A DNA stretch of 12,119 nt. It comes from Rheinheimera sp. Its GTDB lineage: Bacteria > Pseudomonadota > Gammaproteobacteria > Enterobacterales > Alteromonadaceae. This document shows positions 7,470 to 12,119 of this stretch, one piece after another (the stretch's first letter is position 1; the number at the start of each line of letters is the position of its first letter). Location: NCBI RefSeq assembly GCF_020217005.1, contig NZ_JAIWOI010000366.1:1-12119 (forward strand), written 5' to 3'. The translations under genes and the position numbers were made by a program. The notes below the pieces were generated by a model. The model made no database searches and had not been told where the DNA came from. It was given only the letters and a program-made list of their open reading frames with translations.

Positions 7470-7488
7470 CAAAGCAACATTTGCTTTG
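7470..7488. promoter_or_regulatory. Inverted repeat overlapping the nupC -35 box; candidate operator
   Basis: CAAAGCAA (7470-7477) and TTGCTTTG (7481-7488) are perfect 8-bp arms around CAT. The right arm overlaps the -35 box at 7485-7490, a usual place for a repressor site. It recalls the PurR operator (GCAA...TTGC), but the spacing is 3 instead of 4, so no regulator is assigned. Confidence 0.4.
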
Positions 7489-7512
7489 CAAGCTTTTCAT
7501 TTCTGTTATAAT
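7485..7512 (+). promoter_or_regulatory. Strong sigma-70 promoter of the nupC-oxygenase operon
   Basis: A perfect TATAAT (7507-7512) preceded by the extended -10 TGT (7504-7506), and TTTGCA as -35 (7485-7490) with a 16-nt spacer. The bases after the -10 are very GC-rich (CGCGCGGC), like discriminators of promoters under growth-rate or ppGpp control; that regulation is inference. Transcription should start near 7519. Confidence 0.8.
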
Positions 7513-7518
7513 CGCGCG

Positions 7519-7703
7519 GCAAAACGTCAAGTTTAGACAACCCCTGAACAGCAATTACAAGTGTTTGAAGCCAGAAACGGCGGTTAACACTCCCGCTCGG
7601 AAACTGTAACTACTTGATCTTTTGATGCTATTCTGGGATTTGGCATCACAAGAACAAAAATTCTGCGCCTTTGAAGGCCAGACCCTATACCCAAGGAATA
7701 ACT
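7519..7703 (+). promoter_or_regulatory. Long, potentially structured 5' leader of nupC (7402-7703 is otherwise non-coding)
   Basis: About 185 nt separate the predicted transcription start from the nupC start. By eye it can form: GTTTAG/CTGAAC (7531-7536 with 7544-7549, including a G-U pair), GTGTT/AACAC (7561-7565 with 7586-7590) enclosing GCC/GGC, TGATGC/GCATCA (7623-7628 with 7643-7648), and a 7-bp bulged hairpin (7663-7681) 11 nt before the Shine-Dalgarno AAGGA (7693-7697). I recognise no known riboswitch. No terminator-like T-run lies inside, so any control would act on translation or stability. Short frames in it lack ribosome-binding sites. Confidence 0.4.
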
Positions 7704-8918
7704 ATGATGAGTTTGGTTGGCATTCTTGCCATCTTAGTAACAGCATATTTAGCTTCTGCGAACAGAAGCAGCATTAAGTGGCGCACTGTTGGAGGCGCTT
7801 TTGCCATTCAATTGGCTATCGGTGCTTTTGTGCTTTACGTGCCTTTTGGTAAAGATGTGCTGTTAAGCATTTCAGCCTTTGTTGGCAACATTATCTCTTA
7901 CGCTCAATCCGGCATTATCTTCCTGTTTGGTGATGCGGGTGCACAGAAATATGGCTTTGTTTTTGCCATTCACGTGCTGACGGTCATTATCTTCTTTTCT
8001 TCTTTGATAGCGGTGCTGTACCACATTGGTGTGATGCGTATCATCATCACTGTGTTAGGTGGTGGTTTACAAAAGCTGTTAGGTACCAGCAGGCCTGAGT
8101 CTATGAGCGCTGCAGCTAATATCTTTGTAGGGCAGACAGAAGCTCCGCTAGTTGTTCGTCCTTTTATCCCTACTATGACCCGCTCGGAATTATTTGCGGT
8201 GATGGTAGGGGGCTTGTCTTCAGTGGCTGGTTCTGTACTAGCTGGTTATGCCGGTATGGGGATTGAACTGAAATACTTGATCGCAGCCAGTTTTATGGCT
8301 GCTCCAGGCGGCTTACTGATGGCAAAACTGTTACTGCCGGAAACTGAAACTCCAAAAAATGATTTAGCTGATATCGGTGTAGTTGAAAAAAACACCAACG
8401 TGATTGATGCAGCAGCCTCTGGAGCCGCAAGTGGTTTACAGCTGGCGCTCAACGTTGGCGCTATGTTGCTGGCTTTCGTTGGCTTAATTGCGTTAGTAAA
8501 CGGTTTGATTGGTTGGGTCGGGACTTTAGTTGGTTTTGAAGGTTTAACCCTGCAATTAATTTTCGGCTACATCTTCCAACCTCTGGCATTTATCTTGGGT
8601 GTGTCCTGGGAAGAGGCTCGTTTAGCAGGCAGCTTTATCGGCCAAAAATTAGTCATTAACGAATTTGTCGCCTATCTGGATTTTATCCAGTACGTCAAGG
8701 CTGGGCAGCTGAGCGAACATACTCAAATTATCGTGACAATCGCTTTATGTGGTTTTGCAAACTTCTCGTCGATAGCCATTCTGTTAGGTGGCTTAGGAGT
8801 TATGGCTCCGAATCGTCGGTCTGATATTGCAGAGCTGGGTTTAAAAGCCCTGTTAGCTGCTACTCTGGCTAACCTGATGAGTGCAGCAATAGCAGGCTTT
8901 TTCTTTTCGTTAAGTTAA
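7704..8918 (+). CDS. nupC: Concentrative nucleoside transporter, NupC/CNT family
   Basis: This inner-membrane symporter brings nucleosides into the cell with sodium or protons. The 404-residue product strongly resembles the Vibrio cholerae CNT of known structure, much more than E. coli NupC. Visible hallmarks are the N-terminal hydrophobic helices, GGAFAIQ (30-36), [17 protein letters not shown] with the nucleobase-binding GQTE (143-146), the re-entrant region [15 protein letters not shown] (169-183), VINEFVAY with Glu320 and [16 protein letters not shown] with Asn353 and Ser356 (ribose-binding positions in the family). Similarity to the sodium-coupled V. cholerae protein suggests sodium coupling by inference. 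AAGGA at 7693-7697 places the start at ATG 7704 (6-nt spacing; ATG 7707 is also possible); an in-frame TTG at 7671 is inside the leader hairpin and is rejected. It is the first gene of an operon with the oxygenase 13 nt downstream. Confidence 0.96.
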   Translation: MMSLVGILAILVTAYLASANRSSIKWRTVGGAFAIQLAIGAFVLYVPFGKDVLLSISAFVGNIISYAQSGIIFLFGDAGAQKYGFVFAIHVLTVIIFFSSLIAVLYHIGVMRIIITVLGGGLQKLLGTSRPESMSAAANIFVGQTEAPLVVRPFIPTMTRSELFAVMVGGLSSVAGSVLAGYAGMGIELKYLIAASFMAAPGGLLMAKLLLPETETPKNDLADIGVVEKNTNVIDAAASGAASGLQLALNVGAMLLAFVGLIALVNGLIGWVGTLVGFEGLTLQLIFGYIFQPLAFILGVSWEEARLAGSFIGQKLVINEFVAYLDFIQYVKAGQLSEHTQIIVTIALCGFANFSSIAILLGGLGVMAPNRRSDIAELGLKALLAATLANLMSAAIAGFFFSLS

Positions 8919-8931
8919 ATAGGTTATAACT

Positions 8932-9885
8932 ATGACTCAACAACAAGTCCCTACGTTGGACATCAGACGGTTTGCCACCGACAAAGCTAGCTTTGTTGCC
9001 GAAATTGGCAAAGCCTACACTGAGTTTGGATTCTGTGGCATAAGCGGCCATGGTATCCCGGATGAAGTTGTGGACAATACCTACAAAGCAATCAAGAAGT
9101 TTTTTGCTTTACCGACTGAAGTAAAACAAAAATACCATGTGCCAGGCCAGGGCGGAGCACGTGGTTATACGGGATTTGGCGTTGAGAAAGCCAAAGACAG
9201 TAACCATCCGGATTTAAAAGAATTCTTCCACGTTGGTCGCGAGTTGTCAGGTCCGGCACCCCATCCAAGTTTGTATCCAAACTTGTGGCCGGCTGAAGTA
9301 GCAGAATTTAAAGAAGCGACTTATGCGTTGTATTCTGCGTTGGAAAAGTTAGGTAATACGGTACTGGAAGCTTTGGCTTTGTTCTTAAAGCAGGATCAGG
9401 CTTACTTTGCAGACAAAGTGAATTATGGCAATTCGATTTTGCGGCCAATCCATTATCCGCCAATTCAGGATACTTCGACTCAGTCTATCCGAGCTGGACA
9501 GCATGAAGACATTAACTTAATCACTTTGTTGGTTGGGTCACACGAGTCTGGCCTGGAAATTCTGCGCCGTGACGGCAGCTGGTTACCTGTCACTACTATT
9601 GAAGGTACTATAGTGGTCAATATTGGTGATATGTTGCAGCGTTTGACCAACCATTTGTTGCCGTCTACTACACACCGTGTGGTGAACCCGGCTGGAGCCG
9701 CTGCAGGTCAACCGCGTTATTCCATTCCGTTTTTTATGCATCCGAATCCGGATTATGTCATCGAAACGCTGGATAGCTGTATCACTGCTGAGCAGCCAAA
9801 CCGTTACCCTGAACCTATCAATTCAAACGACTACCTGATGCAGCGTTTGGAAGAGATTGGTTTGATCAAAAAGGCCAAGTACTGA
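8932..9885 (+). CDS. Isopenicillin N synthase-like non-haem iron (2-oxoglutarate) oxygenase
   Basis: A 317-residue cytoplasmic protein of the IPNS/2-oxoglutarate oxygenase superfamily. An N-terminal DIOX_N-like region (about 6-110: VPTLDIRRF, GFCGISGHGIP, FFALPTEVKQKY) precedes the jelly-roll core, which carries the iron triad His191-x-Asp193 (GQHEDINLITLL) and His248 (TTHRVVNP), and Arg262-x-Ser264 (RYSIPFF), which binds the 2-oxoglutarate C5 carboxylate in this group. All are present, so activity is expected. Segments such as NSILRPIHYPP, the HxD region and the RYS region resemble fungal thymine 7-hydroxylase as I recall it, but many family members share them, so the substrate is undetermined. 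AGG at 8921-8923 fits ATG 8932. Its place 13 nt behind nupC, before a common terminator, argues for a role linked to an imported nucleoside or base. It is not a beta-lactam enzyme by context. Confidence 0.9.
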   Translation: MTQQQVPTLDIRRFATDKASFVAEIGKAYTEFGFCGISGHGIPDEVVDNTYKAIKKFFALPTEVKQKYHVPGQGGARGYTGFGVEKAKDSNHPDLKEFFHVGRELSGPAPHPSLYPNLWPAEVAEFKEATYALYSALEKLGNTVLEALALFLKQDQAYFADKVNYGNSILRPIHYPPIQDTSTQSIRAGQHEDINLITLLVGSHESGLEILRRDGSWLPVTTIEGTIVVNIGDMLQRLTNHLLPSTTHRVVNPAGAAAGQPRYSIPFFMHPNPDYVIETLDSCITAEQPNRYPEPINSNDYLMQRLEEIGLIKKAKY

Positions 9886-9909
9886 TAGTTCACTGCTGCC
9901 CTCCGATTC

Positions 9910-9940
9910 AAAGGCGAACACTAGTTCGCCTTTTTGCTTT
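9910..9940 (+). terminator. Rho-independent terminator of the nupC-oxygenase operon
   Basis: AAAGGCGAAC (9910-9919) and GTTCGCCTTT (9924-9933) form a perfect 10-bp stem with the 4-nt loop ACTA, followed by TTTTTGCTTTTT. Confidence 0.95.
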
Positions 9941-10027
9941 TTCATAGATGAACCGCTCTAAAAGCCCACACTTTGCTGATTATTTCAGCAGTGGCAGTGA
10001 AAACCATTGAAAATTTGCATCAGACAG

Positions 10028-10056
10028 TTGACGATTGCCGACTTGACGCATAACAT
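10028..10056 (+). promoter_or_regulatory. Promoter of the tRNA-Leu gene
   Basis: TTGACG (10028-10033), an exact 17-nt spacer and TAACAT (10051-10056), followed by a GC-rich discriminator, with the tRNA starting 23 nt after the -10. A second TTGACG (10043-10048) and its inverse CGTCAA (10063-10068) flank the -10 box and may be a protein site or chance. Confidence 0.65.
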
Positions 10057-10079
10057 GCACGCCGTCAACGACGCTTTGC

Positions 10080-10164
10080 GCCGCGGTGGTGGAATTGGTA
10101 GACACACTAGCTTCAGGTGTTAGCGCTTCACGGCGTGGGGGTTCGAGTCCCCCCCCCGGCACCA
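10080..10164 (+). tRNA. tRNA-Leu (anticodon CAG)
   Basis: An 85-nt class II tRNA with encoded CCA. Acceptor 5' strand GCCGCGG (10080-10086) pairs with 10154-10160; the D-arm region contains GGAATTGGTAGA; the anticodon stem CTAGC/GTTAG (10107-10111, 10119-10123) frames a TTCAGGT loop with anticodon CAG at 10114-10116, reading CUG codons. There is a long variable arm (10124-10136) as expected for leucine, and a T arm GGGGG-TTCGAGT-CCCCC (10137-10153). The discriminator is A10161, as required by LeuRS. One acceptor pair, position 5:68, is C-C (10084/10156). The sequence is close to the E. coli CAG isoacceptor. A T-run at 10173-10179 follows and may end transcription. Confidence 0.97.
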
Positions 10165-10341
10165 ACTCTCTTCTTTTTTTAATTCCTCTAGCAGAAACCT
10201 TGTATCAAACTTAAAATCCAATACCTGCTCACATCACAGATCCTGTCGTAATAATTTGGTTAGCTTTTACTTAGCTTGCTATTTTCTATCTTACGCCTAT
10301 TCTTTACAAAACAAACAGATAGGTCTGGCGTAGGTAAAGTC

Positions 10342-11970
10342 ATGCTAAAAAATTTGAGTATTAAAACCCGACTTTTTGCCATAGTAGGTGTTGCCGTTCT
10401 TGGTCAAATTCTGGTGTGTTGGTTAGTCCTTTCTGGTTTAAAGCAGAGTATTCTGGAAGAAAAGCGCCTATCTACTCTTTATTTGTCTGAAGTGGCGGTT
10501 GCGTTAGTAAATAGCTATCACAGTAAAGTGAGCAGTGGTGAGCTAGACGAAATAAAAGCCAAGCAGCTTGCATTAGCCGAGCTTAAATCCCTTCGCTACA
10601 AAGAAAACGACTACTACTTCGTCATTGATCAGCAGGTGACCATGCTGATGCATCCGTTCAGACCTGATCTTGATGGCAAGGATGTCTCCGGTTTTCAAGA
10701 TAAACAAGGCGCACCTTTGTTTCAAAATATGGCTGATGGTGTAGCAGATGACGGTTCACATTCGGTGTTCTATAACTGGCCTAAGCCTGGTGCTACTGAA
10801 GAAATACCCAAAATTACTCATGTTGAGTTATTTAAACCCTGGGGTTGGATAGTTGGGACTGGTATCTACATAGATGATGTCGAAGCCTCTTTTTACAAGG
10901 TGGTGATGCAACTCGCCGTTTTAGTGTTTCTGGTTGTCGGTTTGATGTTGGCGTTAAGCTGGTATGTTACACGTTCAGTTGTAAAACCTATGACTGATGT
11001 TGTAGCTGCTATGCAGGATATAGCTTCAGGCGATGGCGATCTGACCGTCAAACTAAGTTATAACGGCAAAGATGAATTAGCAGCACTGGCGACAGCCTTT
11101 AATCTTTTTGTCGGTAAGATCCGTCAGTTGATAACTTCTGTGGGTGTCACTTCTGTTGAGGTAAGTGAAAGTGCGCTGGATGTAGCTCGTATTTCTCAGC
11201 AAATTTCCAAAGAGAGTGTACAGCAACAACAAGAAACCGACATGGTCGCAACAGCTATAACGGAGATGAGTTCCGCTATAGCTGAAGTGGCACAAAGCGC
11301 TGAACAAGCCAATCATGAAACTGGTCAGGTTGAAACTTTAGTTCAGCAGGGCATGAAGCTGATGAAAGCCTCAGTAGAGAGTATTCATACACAAAGCCAA
11401 ACGATAGAACAAAGTTCGGTAGTTGCATCCTCTTTATATAGCTCTTCACAAAATATCAGTCATGTACTGAACATCATTAATAAGCTAGCTGATCAGACTA
11501 ACTTACTTGCCCTGAATGCCGCCATTGAGGCCGCTCGTGCTGGTGAACATGGCCGGGGGTTTTCAGTGGTTGCTGATGAAGTCCGCACTTTAGCGCATCA
11601 AACGCAAAAATCTACCCAGGAAATATCCGGTATTATTGGTGAGTTGCAGCAAGGCACTCAACAAATGACAGCTGCTGTGCAGGAAAGTAAAACAGCGGCA
11701 GAACTGAATATCAATCTGGCGGCCCAGGTTCAGCAAGCGCTGACTGATATTGCCAATTCGATAACACAGATTTCCGATATGAATGCGCACATAGCTACAG
11801 CAGCCGAACAACAGAGTGCGGTAGCCGGTGAAGTAGACCAGAATGTAAATACTATTAGCCAGTTAGTGCATCAGACAGCGGGAGCTATTAAAGGCAGCAA
11901 TCAGTCTACCCAACGTTTAACTCAATTAAGCCTGGATTTAAAAGATCTGGTGAGGCAATTTAGGGTATAA
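10342..11970 (+). CDS. Methyl-accepting chemotaxis protein with sCache_2-type periplasmic sensor
   Basis: A transmembrane chemoreceptor that controls CheA through CheW. With ATG 10342 the product has 542 residues: first membrane segment about 12-32, a periplasmic single-Cache domain (about 35-185; [36 protein letters not shown] are typical of sCache_2), second membrane segment about 187-208, HAMP (about 209-262, [10 protein letters not shown]... [12 protein letters not shown]), and the cytoplasmic coiled-coil hairpin with the conserved tip [19 protein letters not shown] (384-402) and [15 protein letters not shown] (404-418). It ends in DLVRQFRV and has no CheR/CheB-docking pentapeptide. The frame runs back to TTG 10276, but AGG at 10332-10334 with 7-nt spacing supports ATG 10342. 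The ligand is unknown; Cache receptors of this type commonly bind small organic acids. It is separated from the nucleoside genes by a terminator and a tRNA, so a link to them is not implied. Confidence 0.95.
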   Translation: MLKNLSIKTRLFAIVGVAVLGQILVCWLVLSGLKQSILEEKRLSTLYLSEVAVALVNSYHSKVSSGELDEIKAKQLALAELKSLRYKENDYYFVIDQQVTMLMHPFRPDLDGKDVSGFQDKQGAPLFQNMADGVADDGSHSVFYNWPKPGATEEIPKITHVELFKPWGWIVGTGIYIDDVEASFYKVVMQLAVLVFLVVGLMLALSWYVTRSVVKPMTDVVAAMQDIASGDGDLTVKLSYNGKDELAALATAFNLFVGKIRQLITSVGVTSVEVSESALDVARISQQISKESVQQQQETDMVATAITEMSSAIAEVAQSAEQANHETGQVETLVQQGMKLMKASVESIHTQSQTIEQSSVVASSLYSSSQNISHVLNIINKLADQTNLLALNAAIEAARAGEHGRGFSVVADEVRTLAHQTQKSTQEISGIIGELQQGTQQMTAAVQESKTAAELNINLAAQVQQALTDIANSITQISDMNAHIATAAEQQSAVAGEVDQNVNTISQLVHQTAGAIKGSNQSTQRLTQLSLDLKDLVRQFRV

Positions 11971-12007
11971 CAACAGCATTTCTATAGTAATCGCTATTTC
12001 TGTTAAT

Positions 12008-12042
12008 AAAACGGGCAAAAAAGATTATTTTTTGCCCGTTTT
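12008..12042. terminator. Rho-independent terminator of the chemoreceptor gene
   Basis: AAAACGGGCAAAAAA (12008-12022) and TTTTTTGCCCGTTTT (12028-12042) form a perfect 15-bp stem with the loop GATTA. Both flanks have A- or T-runs, so it can act in both directions. The remaining 77 nt to the window end show nothing recognisable. Confidence 0.93.
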
Positions 12043-12119
12043 GCTTTATTTCTGAGCGAACGATCACGAATATCATCAAATTGTCATTTTAGGGGTTGTG
12101 CAGGATTAAAAACTCCCTA

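Noticed and set aside
7470..7488. PurR operator at the nupC promoter
   Set aside because: The GCAA and TTGC half-sites are spaced by 3 nt instead of 4 and the central CG is missing, so only an unassigned dyad is reported.
7346..7609. An 87-codon + strand frame overlapping the end of udk and the nupC promoter
   Set aside because: It overlaps udk by over 50 bases, runs through the udk terminator and the nupC promoter, has no ribosome-binding site and its composition is unlike a protein.
7625..7777. A 50-codon frame in the nupC leader overlapping the nupC start, a possible leader peptide
   Set aside because: No Shine-Dalgarno sequence before its ATG and no run of regulatory codons; it also overlaps nupC by over 70 bases.
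8932..9885. A beta-lactam biosynthesis gene
   Set aside because: The IPNS label is a superfamily name; the RxS and HxD motifs are shared by many oxygenases and there is no ACV synthetase or other antibiotic gene nearby.
10080..10164. tRNA-Leu as an integration site of a mobile element
   Set aside because: No integrase, no repeat of the tRNA 3' end and no change in gene character were seen nearby.
9980..10165. A 61-codon minus-strand frame across the tRNA
   Set aside because: It is antisense to the tRNA-Leu gene and its promoter; frames of this kind (GGGLEPP-like) are a well-known false call opposite tRNAs.

Overview
The window looks like chromosomal DNA of a moderate-GC marine or freshwater gammaproteobacterium. 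DeoB, DeoD, Gpt and Udk all read like close relatives of the E. coli proteins. NupC is closer to the Vibrio cholerae CNT type, and the large Oar-like TonB-dependent receptor is a kind typical of Alteromonadales and relatives (Rheinheimera, Shewanella, Alteromonas). The genus is inference from remembered sequences, not from a search.

Layout. Positions 1-1867 (+) hold a tight salvage operon: the 3' part of deoB, then deoD and gpt, ending at a stem-loop at 1871-1917. Positions 1933-3117 (-) encode a secreted endonuclease/exonuclease/phosphatase (EEP) family protein that converges on gpt. A divergent intergenic region (3118-3451) with several dyads separates it from a 1065-residue TonB-dependent receptor (3452-6649, +), which ends in a strong terminator. 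Next come udk (uridine kinase, 6769-7401) with its own promoter and terminator, a roughly 185-nt leader with a near-consensus promoter, nupC (7704-8918), and, 13 nt later, an isopenicillin-N-synthase-like non-haem iron oxygenase (8932-9885) with a strong terminator. A tRNA-Leu(CAG) gene (10080-10164) with a clear promoter and a methyl-accepting chemotaxis protein with an sCache_2-like sensor (10342-11970) complete the window, closed by a perfect 15-bp terminator hairpin.

How it may fit together. Six of the nine protein genes have, or plausibly have, roles in taking up and recycling nucleosides: NupC imports them, DeoD splits purine nucleosides, DeoB converts the (deoxy)ribose-1-phosphate, Gpt recaptures guanine and xanthine, Udk phosphorylates uridine and cytidine, and the secreted EEP protein could release nucleosides or phosphate from nucleic acids or nucleotides outside the cytoplasm. 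Two members of the cluster have no assigned substrate: the TonB-dependent receptor, which could be the outer-membrane entry port, and the oxygenase co-transcribed with nupC, whose family includes fungal thymine 7-hydroxylase. These two are the best candidates for new biology here. Four genes (the receptor, udk, nupC, the MCP) have likely starts downstream of the longest open frame, supported by Shine-Dalgarno or promoter positions. No mobile element, CRISPR array or phage gene was seen.
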